DNA of 64,000 bases from Acheta domesticus (GCA_031308135.1 JAHLJT010002999.1:1-64000); one strand, 5' to 3'; shown: positions 32,153-42,871, counted from the stretch's first letter. A program made the numbers and translations. The notes: a model not told the origin generated them from the sequence alone.

Positions 32153-32971
32153 TTACACATCACATGGAAGAAACTTTCTACAGTTAAATTTTCCGCAAAG
32201 GCAAATCTTGGCACTTGTACCAGATACACTGCAATTTCTGTTCAGTGACCCATAATCAAATGTTAATTCTTCACCAGCAGGTACAAATGAGGAAGTAAAT
32301 ATAGCCAATCTGGCAGTAAGAGAATTAACTCTAACTGGCACCACAAAACAGTTAGGGTCACATGAGTGATTAATGTACCGGCCTATATTCCCTATGAATG
32401 TAGGGTCAATATATGTATGAATTATTGAACCATTGGCTAAGTGCTCTTTTAAATGAAAAATATAATTCATATCACTTGCAGTTTGCAACTTCATTCGTCT
32501 ATTGCTTTCTTCCAGACCTATGACTTCACCAGCATATTCACAAACAAAAGTACCTTGTTCAATATCGCATGTAGCTCTTAATGCTTTTCCTTTTCCATCA
32601 GTATTTTCATAAACTTCCAAAGTCTGTAATGGACCCTTTTGAACAACACAATTGTGACACATACTTTTACTGCACCGACAAGAGGAATTGCATTCTATAA
32701 TCGGCCCTTCACATTTTTGATCCAGTAATTTCATTTTCTCAGAGTAATTTTTTCCATATTTAGCAATACATTCGCACTCTACCTCCAGAGAACACTGACC
32801 GTCATCACAAGTGCATCCACCTGTAAGTTGACTTTCAAATTCTTCTACTTCAGTACCTGGACCTGGAATGTTTACTGGTGTGTAAATGATACTCGGTGAA
32901 GAATGGAAATATTCATCAACAAACAACTCGTCTTTTATCTCGTCATGATTATTCCGGGTATCATTCGACAT
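32153..32971 (-). CDS. SETMAR-type SET-domain lysine methyltransferase
   Basis: This single-exon gene encodes 272 residues from the first in-frame ATG at 32971. The open frame extends further upstream (to 33061) but without an ATG. The protein has a complete pre-SET/SET/post-SET layout. Zinc-binding Cys cluster from GCTCDDGQCSLEVECEC (about residue 52) to CRCSKSMCHNCVVQKG (about 98-113). SET core 116-241 with FVCEYAGEV, then GRYINHSCDPN at 197-207 (cofactor and substrate pocket) and ELTFDYG. Post-SET CLCGKFNC at 257-264. The order and spacing resemble the SET part of SETMAR and its insect homologues, which transfer methyl groups from S-adenosylmethionine to histone lysines in the nucleus. The usual GWG cofactor motif is GKA here (in GKGKALRA), which may alter cofactor binding. 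The catalytic NHSCDPN is intact, and no stop or frameshift is seen, so the gene is probably functional. No mariner transposase is fused or adjacent. Confidence 0.8.
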   Translation of the reverse strand: MSNDTRNNHDEIKDELFVDEYFHSSPSIIYTPVNIPGPGTEVEEFESQLTGGCTCDDGQCSLEVECECIAKYGKNYSEKMKLLDQKCEGPIIECNSSCRCSKSMCHNCVVQKGPLQTLEVYENTDGKGKALRATCDIEQGTFVCEYAGEVIGLEESNRRMKLQTASDMNYIFHLKEHLANGSIIHTYIDPTFIGNIGRYINHSCDPNCFVVPVRVNSLTARLAIFTSSFVPAGEELTFDYGSLNRNCSVSGTSAKICLCGKFNCRKFLPCDV

Positions 32972-32979
32972 TGCTTGAC

Positions 32980-33435
32980 AATCCAAGCTATGGTATTCTG
33001 ATTCAATGACAGATTTTGTATTGTGTGAGCATGAGCACGCCAAAAGCGGGCATAAAAAAAGTTATGAAGTCTGTATATACGGCATAATTAAATGTGTTGT
33101 CAAAAACAAATAAAAACGAAACAAGATTGTTGCACATTCACGATTCCTTACTGATGACGCCTTGCCTGTGTCCGAAAACCCTAACCAAAAAGACCAACAA
33201 TATAGAATAGGGACACTATAGATAATATCAATGCAGCTAATCGGTACAATAAGATTCAGGCCAGAGAGAAATGTTAATTCAGAGCATTTTCCTTTATGAA
33301 GGCACAGAAATTTAATTTTCACTGTCAAACAACGCCGTTTATACGTCCCGGGAACTTCTTTTCATTTACCTCCACTAGACCTCCACGCACATCCATATTC
33401 AGTCGTGACTGCCTCGTGAGTCGGCAGAGAGTATT
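32980..33435 (-). promoter_or_regulatory. Upstream region of the SET gene
   Basis: This lies 5' of the SET gene. An in-frame TAA at 33062-33064 closes the frame upstream. I see no convincing TATA box or splice acceptor. The transcription start should lie here or in the adjacent MITE. Confidence 0.3.
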
Positions 33436-33437
33436 TA

Positions 33438-33610
33438 TACTGCAATTTTCGTAACTTTGTCCCTGACAGAAATCAGCTGTTTCGTTGTCATCCAATCGGG
33501 AACTTATATTCCGCGTCAGTGATGTCACAGTGGTGACGTTCAAGCTCCCTATTGGATGAAACTGTGAACAGTTGATTCCTATCAGGAACAAAGTTACGAA
33601 AATCGCAGTA
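33438..33610 (+). repeat. Palindromic MITE copy 1, upstream of SET gene
   Basis: A palindrome of about 170 bases is bounded by TA. The left end reads CTGCAATTTTCGTAACTTTG and the right end is its inverse (CAAAGTTACGAAAATCGCAG). Inner arms contain CATCCAATC and its inverse ATTGGATG, thus paired CCAAT boxes. The centre contains TGATGTCACAGTGGTGACG, with CRE-like half sites. The second copy is at 36543-36720 in opposite orientation. TA borders suggest mobilisation by a Tc1/mariner or related transposase. Confidence 0.7.
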
Positions 33611-35250
33611 TGGGCCTACATGCCAATACCCGGTCGGGCCTACAGGCGCGCAACAGACTACACCGAGGATGCGTTGCGGAAGTCTACAAGGTAGACTTCG
33701 TGGTTGCTAGAAATGAGGAAAGAGGCCGCCGAGGCTGCGTCCAATCACTGTTCAATGTCTCGAAATGTCTTTATGTGCCACAAGCCGAGAGTGGTGTCAG
33801 CGGTTTTAGCTATCTGCGAGTCCCATTTCTTGTTTTATTAAGGTAGTATGTTCGTTATATCGACCACGGTGAAATACCCCCCAAAAGTATTTTAAATGAA
33901 AGTAAAATCGCTGTTCTTCAAGTTGGTGAGAAGAAACTAGCCCCTTACCGGCCTAATTTTTGAATAAATTAAGTTTTAATTAGCACAGGCTCTTATGGAG
34001 AAACTTTCGCGGGCATAGGTTTTTCCAAGATACCGGAGAAGTTATACGGTGAAAACTCGCTTTTTTTTTATTCAGTACATAGTAAATTTTTTGAGGAATC
34101 AGATGGTATTTAATTTAACCCACCTCACGGGCCATTCTGAGGAGTAATTAATAAAAAACTACCGTGAAATTCATGGCAGCCGGAAGTGACGTTTCTCAGC
34201 CGACGAGGTTCGCGTCGCAAATCATGCTATTGACAGCACTGTTTCTCTTCGGGAATGATCGGAATTCAAATTTTGTATTCACATCAAAACATTAGTCCAT
34301 AAAAAAAAACAACTAAAATAACTAGTAATTCTAATAAAGAAAGGCGAATAATTTAATTGCTAACTGAAATTATTACCGATACTCTGAGTGAAGCCGAAGA
34401 CACCCGAAAATATTTTAGTTGTGCCAACTTATGAAAATGAAAAATCATACGAGATACAAATTTTAATTTCGAACATTGTTTTTCTAAATCAATACTTCCA
34501 AATTCCTCTTTTAAATATTTCAAAATCATTGTTTTATTATTTCATTAACAGTTACAAGCAACTATTGTTAATTAACTGATGGAATAAATGATTGAGTATT
34601 TGACTAGCGACTGGCTCGAACATTCTACCTTAAATGCTCTTGTGTATACTCGTGAAATCCTTGTTTTGTTACAATATTCGTAAACCATTTGTTTAACGAG
34701 TTGGAATTGCCTAGAGAGAAAAACACTACTGCATTGCATACAAATCATTATTTAATGTAAATAAACAAAAACAAAAAACAACAAAATACAGGAAATTATG
34801 TGACGTATAAGGGAGAAGTAGTACGTCAGCAAATTTTCTTGAGCTCCGTAATCTCTACCCCTCTCTGGTTTACTACATTTGTTGGTTGAATAATGAATAG
34901 ATGATGAATTATCAAATAATTCATAAAAAAATTCACAATTAATAAATCCATTTATAAATACCAATTAAGAAAAATAATAAATTAATTCAATTCTTTCAAA
35001 ATACCCCTTCAAGTTTCTTGCCTCAAATTTTTATTAATCATTATGAGCGTATTTCATACAAATAAAACTATTTTCCATACAAGTTTTTTCTTGTTCATTT
35101 TCGTTTAAAAATTCAAGAAAACAATTAAAAAGCTGGTAGTTTATCGCACCTTTTACTGCTAAATATTATGACCTCACTCAGTTCTATGCACTGTTGGATG
35201 TTTTTTCTGCGGCAGATAATGCTAAATGTCATATAACAAGTGATGGAGTA
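33611..35250. other. Intergenic region between divergent host genes
   Basis: No gene is recognised. A hairpin GAAGTCTAC/GTAGACTTC lies at about 33680-33702. The 78-codon plus-strand frame at 33610-33846 has no family resemblance. Confidence 0.35.
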
Positions 35251-35254
35251 GAAA

Positions 35255-35790
35255 TGTTTACGAGAAAACTCGTTCGCCGACCGACTCGAGCGAGTGGTCT
35301 AGTCAAATGGTAGAAAATAGGGGAAAGTTTTGGTGTAGTTTTGATTTTGGGGTACTGTATGTTTTTGGGGTCGCTGAACACGAATATCATGTTTGTTAAC
35401 AAAAATGTTGCCCGGAATACGTTTTTTTTTTTCGCAAAAGACATGTTAAAAATCCGACATTTTTCAGTTATTTCAACATAACTCGAAAACCATCCACTTT
35501 TCGTAAATTAAGGTCATGTATGAAAAGTGGATGGTTTTCGAGTTATGTTGAAAAAACTGAAAAATGTCGGATTTTTAACATGTCTTTTGCGAAAAAAAAA
35601 CAACGTATTTCCGGGCAACATTTTTGTTAACAAACATGATATTCGTGTTCAGCGACCCCCAAAACATACAGTACCCAAAAATCAAAACTACAACACTTTC
35701 CGCTATTTGCTACTTTTGAGCACCGTTTGACTCGACTAGAGGAACTCTTTCGCCTCTGCAGACGCGAACGAGAAAAGTCTTTCAAGTGTG
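35255..35790. repeat. Long foldback element
   Basis: Two arms of about 230 bases (35255-35505 and 35523-35790) are near-perfect inverted copies around an 18-base spacer containing TAAATTAAGGTCATG. Inner arms are almost identical, for example ATGGTTTTCGAGTTATGTTG facing its complement. The outer 60 bases are more diverged. A transcript through this region would fold into a double-stranded hairpin. There is no coding sequence. Confidence 0.8.
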
Positions 35791-35884
35791 TGGAGGTCCA
35801 TAAGTGTCCCTTGTTTCCATTTTCTACATTTCTCGTCGCACATTTCTCGCAACGCATTCCTCAGTGTGGTCTGTTGCGGACCTT

Positions 35885-36085
35885 ACTTGGGTTTTTATTT
35901 CTTGGTGCGTGGGGTCCTTTCTTCACGATGAAATATCTCACGGTATTTCGCGTTGTTCTCGGCCAGCACTGCTCGATACAGTCGCGATACGATTCATGGG
36001 GGCACGACAAGAACGACGCGAAATACCGTGAGATATTCCATCGTGAAGATAAGATCCCATGCCCCAAGAAATAAAAACCCAAGTA
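35885..36085. repeat. Palindromic repeat P, copy 1
   Basis: CTTGGGTTTTTATTTCTTGG at the left is mirrored by CCAAGAAATAAAAACCCAAG at the right. Inside, TCTCACGGTATTTCGCG pairs with CGCGAAATACCGTGAGA. The loop holds GATACAGTCGCGATACG. Related copies lie at 36330-36545 and, with added terminal repeats, at 54357-54705. Confidence 0.65.
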
Positions 36086-36238
36086 TACACCATTACACTT
36101 CCGTCAGCTCTTCATTCATCACGTGCTCGTCCTGTTTGTTATAATGGTCGCTTGTGTTTATTACTACTTTTGTTGTGTTTAGAATAAACAGTATTAGTTA
36201 CAACAGAAGTTGACGGTGCCCTTCCAGTAAATACATGT

Positions 36239-36264
36239 CACGGTGTAAGATATCTTACACCGTG
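36239..36264. repeat. Perfect 26-bp palindrome
   Basis: CACGGTGTAAGAT is followed directly by its exact complement, with no loop. The half site CGGTGTAAGATAT also occurs at about 19579 and 19681. Confidence 0.8.
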
Positions 36265-36329
36265 TCCCAAAAGCACTAATACTTTGGGAACGAACAGTTT
36301 CGGTTCTCTATATTGCAATTTTTATAACG

Positions 36330-36545
36330 TTGCCTCTCAAGGCCTTCTTTACGATGAAATATGTCACGGTATTTCGCGTCGTTCTCGATTGTGCCGCTAA
36401 GAGTCGCATGATCGCGACTGTATCGAGGAGTGCTGGCGATCATGCGTCTTCTAGCGGCACAACCGGGAACGATGCGAAATACCGTGAGATATTCTATTTT
36501 GATGTCACGTCCCCACGCGCCAAGAAAGAAAAACCCAAGTATATA
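36330..36545. repeat. Palindromic repeat P, copy 2
   Basis: CACGGTATTTCGCGTCGTTC pairs with the inverse GATGCGAAATACCGTG. The centre forms a second stem from TTGTGCCGCTA and TAGCGGCACAA. The right end abuts MITE copy 2 at 36543. Confidence 0.6.
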
Positions 36546-36720
36546 CTTCGATTTTCGTAACTTTGCCCCTGATAGAAATCAGCTGTTCACGGTACCATCC
36601 AATCGCGAGCTTGAACGTCACCATAGTGACGTCAATGTCGTGAAATATAACCTCCTGATTGGATGGCAGCGAAACAGCTGATTGCTGTCAGAGGCAAAGA
36701 TACAAAAATCTCAGTTTAGT
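36543..36720 (-). repeat. Palindromic MITE copy 2, upstream of INTU
   Basis: Reverse-oriented relative of the MITE at 33438-33610. It is bounded by TA, with ends CTTCGATTTTCGTAACTTTG and CAAAGATACAAAAATCTCAG. It retains inverted CCAAT boxes (CCATCCAATC, GATTGGATGG) and a full CRE palindrome TGACGTCA at 36627-36634. It ends about 395 bases before the INTU start codon. Confidence 0.7.
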
Positions 36721-37114
36721 TGCGTGCAAGCAAACTCGAGTTCCACTGATCTGCGCGTTGCGCTTGCGTTCATGTGTTGCAATGTGACGTTTTGCCGGCC
36801 TTTACGATTGTATTGTCTTGCGAGTTAATTTTTTTCCGGGTGTCGTTTTATACCAAAATTATTGTTCCTTGTCACAGTTAAGTAAATTAAGATAAGTGAT
36901 CAGAATATTTTTCATCGAATTAATTCTTTCTGTCGAAACCCTGCCATCAAGGTGGCTTTTACAGATTGAACTCTTAAAATATGATGATTTTTGAATTAGT
37001 GTATCGACTTTTCCAATTTAGGATGCTGAAGTGAAACGTTCTGGATTATAAAATGCTCTGAGTTTTAAGAAAAGATTCAACGAACTTATATGATTGGATT
37101 TTTGACAGCTAATT
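36721..37114 (+). promoter_or_regulatory. INTU: INTU 5' flank / 5' UTR
   Basis: This lies between the MITE and the INTU start codon. GC content is higher at 36740-36840, then AT-rich. An in-frame TGA at 37103-37105 precedes the ATG at 37115, so translation cannot begin further upstream in this frame. A 5' UTR intron is possible because a TTTTACAG acceptor-like sequence lies near 36958. No TATA box is convincing. Confidence 0.35.
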
Positions 37115-37305
37115 ATGAATGACAGGGCTGAAAATCAAACACTTCTGAAAAAGCAATATCTTTCTGATAATCAAGCATATCGTGGTGACGGGGGATCTAG
37201 TTCGGGAGAGGACTCTTGCCATTCAGAAGGATGGTGGGTAGGTTCTGCCTCAGAGACAGGCTCAAGTTGCAGTTCTTGCTGTTCAGATTCCCAGTCAGAT
37301 GAAGG
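37115..37305 (+). CDS. INTU: inturned (INTU), coding exon 1
   Basis: This is the first of eight exons that join in phase into 439 codons of inturned. Inturned works with Fuzzy and Fritz (WDPCP) in the CPLANE complex at the basal body. The complex directs planar cell polarity outputs, actin hairs in insects and ciliogenesis in vertebrates. Exon 1 begins at the ATG (37115), after an in-frame stop at 37103, and encodes an acidic, Ser-rich N terminus with SSSGEDSCHSEGWWVGSASE. It ends with a GTGAGT donor in phase 2. The identity rests on the PDZ and longin exons downstream. The N terminus itself is only weakly conserved in the family. The gene is about half complete here, since vertebrate homologues exceed 900 residues. 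Confidence 0.75.
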
Positions 37306-37372
37306 GTGAGTATCATGAAATGGAAATATTCAACTAACTAGTTAGATATTAATATGCTTTTTCACTTTGCAG

Positions 37373-37533
37373 ATCTGTTGCAGAATGGGAATCAGAGGTA
37401 GATGCAAATGGTAATCTTTTTTTCATTCGATCACCACCAGAGTCTGAACTACAAAAGTATTCCCAGCCTGTTGTAGAAGAAATTATTTCTGATGTGCCTA
37501 GTGGTGCTCCTGAAGGACAACCATCTCGTAAAG
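37373..37533 (+). CDS. INTU: INTU coding exon 2
   Basis: Acceptor TTTGCAG, entered in phase 2. Encodes SVAEWESEVDANGNLFFIRS, where the EWESEVDANGNLF run matches the family pattern of Glu-Trp then Asn-Gly-Leu/Glu-Phe. It ends ...PSRKG in phase 1. The donor GTTTCT is weak, so confirm it by transcript data. Confidence 0.75.
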
Positions 37534-37649
37534 GTTTCTAAATATTTATAAATTATTGTGATAGATATGAAAGTTCTAGAAAGTATGAGTAGATACTAGT
37601 ATTTCAACTTATTTAGACCCAACCTATATTAAATCATATGACATTTCAG

Positions 37650-37825
37650 GGAAATTGGCTGGCCTTATTAAAAGGCGGAATAGTAAACGATACCGCCATA
37701 AAAGCAATGCAAATGCCTTAGCAAGTCAAAATAATACTAATAATCATCAAGATGAAACTCCTCAGCAATCAGTTGTTGTTGCAAGTAGTACTTCATCCTG
37801 CAGTGTATCACCCACTTCTTCTCAG
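37650..37825 (+). CDS. INTU: INTU coding exon 3
   Basis: Acceptor ATTTCAG, phase 1. Encodes the basic run KLAGLIKRRNSKRYRHK followed by an Asn/Gln/Ser-rich linker ending SPTSSQ, with a GTATCT donor in phase 0. The basic stretch before the PDZ domain is also a feature of vertebrate INTU. Confidence 0.75.
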
Positions 37826-38975
37826 GTATCTGTTAATTGTTAACTTGTATATTTTTTTAGAAAAAGATTTGTATGCCTAGTCACAGGCATATTTTATTAA
37901 TAGTTAATGCCTTATTTTCTTCCTGAAAGTTCATTTGAGAAACATGATTCACGTTATTTGGTAACTAAAATATTAGATTTAAAATCAAGATTCTTATTTT
38001 ATTTTCTTGTTTTATTGTTCATAAGTGCTACTAACAGAAAACTTAATGATTAAGGAGTCTTTTTGTTCTACTATAGGCTTCTGGCCATCATCTTGCTAAT
38101 TCCCAATACCCAACAATCTTCCTGAATGCTTTCAAAAATATCCCAGAATGTTATGAAGCCTGCTAATCATGGCTGCCCTCATGCTTGTTTCTTTAAGAAT
38201 CACTGTCGCCAGATCCATTTGCACTTTGAATTATTCTAAGATATTTAAATTTCTTTACTGTTTGAATTATACTTATTTCATTACCAGATATCCCATCACC
38301 ATTTCTTGATTTCTAATAATTTATTTCAAATCTCCATTTCTATGTTTCTACCTACTTCTTTAACATGTACAGTATCTTGATATTCAGTCAGAACAGGTAC
38401 CTGTTCATCACTGAAAAGATTGTGTTGTTTCCAACCGTCACTGGCATATTTCTACATTTTATAGACTATTAGAAAGTTTCATCATTAAAAAGTCATCAAT
38501 TTTGATGAAATGACTATCCTTGTCTGAGAACCTTCGTTATTTATAACTTTCTGAGGTATAACTCTGTATATTTGTATAATTCTTACTATTTTCATGGATA
38601 TACATATTTTTATTATATTTATCAAGTCAGGATCAACTCATCCTTCTGATAAGACCTCCTTTATGTTGTGTCCAGGAACACTTTCAAAGACCTTTCATTG
38701 ATCACTAAATATTAAGCATAATTCACTTTTTGTTGAAATTTTTATTTTAGTTAGATGTTTAATAGAGAATCTATCCAATTCTGGTCCTGAAATGTTTTCC
38801 CCCCCCCCTTTTTTTAAATCTCCCTTTCCAACCTTTGGTCGAAATTTGTTATAGTCTGTTTGAAATAGCTTTCCTGATTCCTTGATAATTTGCTAATTCC
38901 TTTCGCGAATCACCAATTCTTCTCTAATTCCCTGATACTTTGAACAATTCAGCCACTTGTGTTTGTACTTCAGCT
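37826..38975 (+). other. INTU intron 3, 5' part
   Basis: Intronic AT-rich sequence with no recognised repeat end before the family A copy starts. A C/T homopolymer patch (CCCCCCCCCTTTTTTT) lies near 38802. Confidence 0.5.
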
Positions 38976-40515
38976 GTATACATATGTACATACGGAGTAA
39001 TTTACATAGTATAGGGAAAGTTATGTAATGCTACGTGAAAAAAATTTTTTGGCAGTAAAAATTTAATTGCCGGGCTGTAATAATGAAAACATCGATAAAT
39101 CCATTTGCTAAATTAAGAAAAAAAAATTCCTTAACACATGGTGTAGCCTGAATCTCTCTTCTGTGGAACCTCGATGGCGAAAAAGCAGTTGAAAGCAAAA
39201 TCTGTGCGTCTGTGAACACAACTAGTGCCAAAATCAAACAGGATTTTTTCAAATTCAAAAACCCCTATTGATCTGGCTTCAGTCAAAGTTTTGAGATTTT
39301 GAAAAACTTTCTTCAAAATTTGGGATACTTTACATGAAGCTCCCCGGACATTTTCAAAATTTTCTCAAAAATGACTGTAAATTTCTTCTGTAAGTTTCTT
39401 GTAAGAATAGAGTAAAAACACCTATTAGGATGGCATAGGTCCAATTTCCAAGGTTAACTCTGAATTTTTGAAAATTACAAAAGTTAGAATTTTTTTCGAC
39501 TGCTTCCTACAAGTACAAAATTGAAGGTAGAGATTTTTCCATCCCTTGAAATTTGTTCTCCATAGTGAGTTCTTTCATTAAGGTCATGTGCATTTTTATG
39601 AACATTTTGGTAGTTTACACGTAAAATTGTGTGCAATACGTGAAATTTTAAAAAATTACATGAACAAGATTTTTTCAAAAACAGGTCCAATTTTTTCTTT
39701 AAACTTTTGGTAGGGATAGTGTCTAATGTACTCTAGTGGTATGGCATAAACATCATGTCGCTCTTATTCATTTCGTTATTTTTCAAAAATTACCAAAATG
39801 AAATTTTTTTGACTCGTCTCTCACGTCGTCAATATTTACGTTAGCGGCAATTAGTCCTATAAATAATGTCCTATAATGTTTCTCAAAAAGTCAACCATTT
39901 TCTGTGAAAACTAGCTCAAAATTCCGCTTTTCAGAAATGATCAAACACCATTTACACATAAATGGCCCAAAATTTTTTCTACAAACTTTTCGAATGAATA
40001 GTGCTAATTGCAGTCTTTAATGTGACGTATAGATCATTTTGGGGTATTTTTTTGTTTTTTCAAAAATGACACAAATGCAATTTTTTTAAAAAGACACCTT
40101 TTAAAAATGTACACCTTTAATATGTACATTTCCAGCAATTTGTGAACACTATTGTATTTGTGAGTTAATGTGCTTCAGATGACTTCAAAAGAAGGTTTTT
40201 GAAAACTCAAAAATTGTCTGTGAAAAAGAGTTTCAAATTTCGCAATTTTAGTAGTGCTTAAACACCATTTTCTTAAAAATGGCTGCAAATTTTTCAAAGA
40301 AAAGTTCCATTTAGGATGAGTTGTTTTTTTTAATTAATATTTTGATCCTCTCATTAGGAAACTGAAAAATTAAGAAAACGTCAAAAAATGTACTTTGGGC
40401 AGTGATAGATGGCAGCTGGCAAGAGTATGTGTCAAATCCGAATAGCTAGCTGAGACCAAAAGAAATAGGAAACAAATACCAGAAAGTCTGTGCTATTCTA
40501 TAGCTTCTCTAGTTT
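38976..40515 (-). repeat. Repeat family A, minus copy in INTU intron 3
   Basis: Nearly full length, opposite to the reference copy. It starts with the hairpin side (TATAGGGAAAGTTATGTAAT near 39011). It then has GCAGTTGAAAGCAAAATCTG, AAGAATAGAGTAAAAACAC and CAGTGATAGATGGCAGCTGG. The 5' end, AAAGTCTGTGCTATTCTATA, is near 40491. Confidence 0.65.
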
Positions 40516-41175
40516 CTTTAAACTTTTGGTGAACATCAATTGGTTCTATTCTCTTATTTTTTCAAAAATTACACAAATGTAATTTTTGAAAAAAACAGAA
40601 TAGTAGAGTTAAGAGATAAGAGTCTGTGCCATTCTGTGCATCACTAATTTGTATAAGGATTCTTTTTTTAATCATTGTTTTTAGATTTTCAATCCACTAA
40701 TAGTTGTTAAACATTTTACATAAATTACACAAATGAAATTTTTTTGACTTGTCTCTCACATCTTTAATATTCACATTTCTAACAAGTTTGTAACCCTATT
40801 GGATTTGTGAGTTAAGGTGCTTCAAATTACTTCTAATGAAGTTTTTCGAAAACCTCAAAATTTTCTGTGAAAAGGAGCTTCAAATTTCGAATTTACAGTA
40901 TCGCTTAAAGGCCATTTTCTTAAAAACTGGCTCCAAATTTTTCAATGAAAATAGCCATTTGGGACCAGGGTGTACAGTTCTTTCATATTCTTAAAATGAT
41001 ATTTCCATTCTATGAGGAAACTGAAAATTATGAAAATGTGAAAACAATGTTGATAGGGTGGTGATAAATGGCAGCTGGCAAGAGTTTATGGCAAAACCGA
41101 ATAGCTAGCAGAGACCAAAGGAAATATGAAACTAATACAGAAAAGTCTGTGCCATTCAGTAGCACAGAACCTTAT
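40516..41175 (-). repeat. Repeat family A, two further partial minus copies
   Basis: 5'-end fragments occur again near 40622 (GAGTCTGTGCCATTCTGTGC) and 41143 (AAGTCTGTGCCATTCAGTAG). The latter carries about 480 bases of the family 5' half. Repeated truncation at the same place suggests serial insertion or local duplication. Confidence 0.5.
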
Positions 41176-41416
41176 ATAAACCACTAGTTTATATAAGGAT
41201 TCTTTTTCTTTCACCATTGTTTTTAGATTGTCAATCCACCAATAGTTGTTAAATATTTTTATATAAATTTCTGATTTTACTAATTTCTTCATGTTATTGT
41301 CAGCATCATCACTAGTTCAATGAGTGTTTTTTTTTTCAGATTTTAATTTTTTATGTTCTGGAATTTAAAAAAAAGTAATAAGTTGCTTACCCTGAAATAT
41401 CATATTTTTTGAGCAG

Positions 41417-41606
41417 GACAGTGAAGGAGCATATGAAGTGAGTCTCCAAATTGATCCTGCTGCTCGCCACAACTTAGGTCGTCGAGCAAGCCTTGCTGAA
41501 TCACTTTTAGGCTTAGTTGTGAGTGCATCTGGAGATGAAACTAAAGTGAGAATTGTAGGATTTATCCCAAATGGTGAGGCTATTCATCTTAATGGCATTC
41601 GAATCG
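41417..41606 (+). CDS. INTU: INTU coding exon 4 (PDZ domain, first part)
   Basis: Acceptor TTTTTTGAGCAG, phase 0. Encodes the start of the PDZ domain (residues about 177-240). It includes SLAESLLGLVVSAS, the carboxylate-binding-loop region, and VRIVGFIPNGEAIHLNGIRI, the hydrophobic strand and Gly turn typical of PDZ folds. It ends in phase 1 at a strong GTGAGT donor. Confidence 0.85.
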
Positions 41607-42796
41607 GTGAGTTATTCAGTTTGTAAATTGATATTTTATTATTATTATTTTACCCTTTGCACTTTCAGTGCTGCAGTATTGTCCTGCTTAGTGTTAGAGG
41701 AGGATAGGAATCCTCTTTTTCAACCCTTTTTCCGGTTTATCCCCACTTCCAAGACCCTCTGTACAGAAGAATATAATGGGTTTCTCTTAGATGGTCATAA
41801 GTCTAGAAGTGGGGGTGAAGATGGCGTATTGATATTTTAACTTTATTTTTTATTTAATTATTTCTTGGTGTTGGCCAGGAATTTATTAATCATAATCACC
41901 TATTAAACATAATCTCCTGCCCTACCCCCATGCTGAAAGCCTGGCCCAGCCGAATTCACTCCTCCTCCCCCAATCTCTATCTTTCACACTGTCCCTCTAC
42001 CTTTTTTTTTCCTGCACTGTTACCAGCCCCTTACCCTACCTAGTGGCCTCCCCATCCCTTCCGTTGAACCGCTACTCCCTGTATTTTCCTCTGTCCCCTA
42101 CACCTGCATCCTTGCTCCTCTGCACTGTGTCCTTTCTGCTGCTTTTGTCCTTCCCACTGCCCTGGCCCCCTTCCTTTCTGTTGCGTCTAGCCTCTGTCTT
42201 TCCTGCAGCCCACCCATCTTCCTACCTTTCCCATTGACCCCCTGCTCTCCCCACTCCTGCCTTTCGTGTTACCACCCTTGTCTCTGTGTCCTTCCTGCCC
42301 CCCCCCCCTATTTGTCATCCTCTCCATTTTCCTCGTTGGGTCTTGTTGTTTCCCCCATCCTTCCTGCTCTTCCACTTCCATTCTTCTGCCCTCTCCACCT
42401 CACCATGCAACAATGTCTCATAGATGCATTACAAATTAAATAATGTTAACATTTTGGGATTCTGAAGCCCAAGATCTTCCTCTGCCAGTCAAAAGTTTGT
42501 GTTGAATTTGAGAGCAGGTGCTCCAGTGGTGCAAAAACAAAATATTGAGAAAGTCCACATACATTCATTACAGTTGCACTTTTACATAGTAAAACCCCCA
42601 GTAACTATAACATTAGTTCAGTATGTAATGTTTGTAATGCATGAATAAATGAACTGTTAACGTTTAATGGAAGCTTTTTATAAGTTGTGTATTTGCTTAT
42701 GTAAATGCTGTAGCCTAATGTCTTTATTCTCTCTTCAGCATTCACAAGGCATATCACATGTCTCACAGTGGCTGTGTTGCCAAAAAATCATACCCA
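41607..42796 (+). other. INTU intron 4 with pyrimidine-rich tract
   Basis: 41920-42410 is a C/T-rich low-complexity stretch including a run of ten or more C near 42297. The open frames inside are composition artefacts. No gene is recognised. Confidence 0.5.
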
Positions 42797-42806
42797 ATTT
42801 TGAATC

Positions 42807-42807
42807 A

Positions 42808-42871
<64 letters not shown>
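42807..42871. repeat. (AAT)n microsatellite next to INTU exon 5
   Basis: About 21 AAT units end 50 bases before the exon 5 acceptor, in the zone where a branch point and polypyrimidine tract are expected. Confidence 0.9.

Noticed and set aside
32972..33043. N-terminal extension of the SET protein from a TTG codon
   Set aside because: No ATG in the extension, and non-ATG initiation is unlikely here. The ATG at 32971 gives a complete domain architecture.
32153..33043. SET-mariner fusion as in primate SETMAR
   Set aside because: No mariner transposase follows the post-SET motif. The frame ends directly after it.
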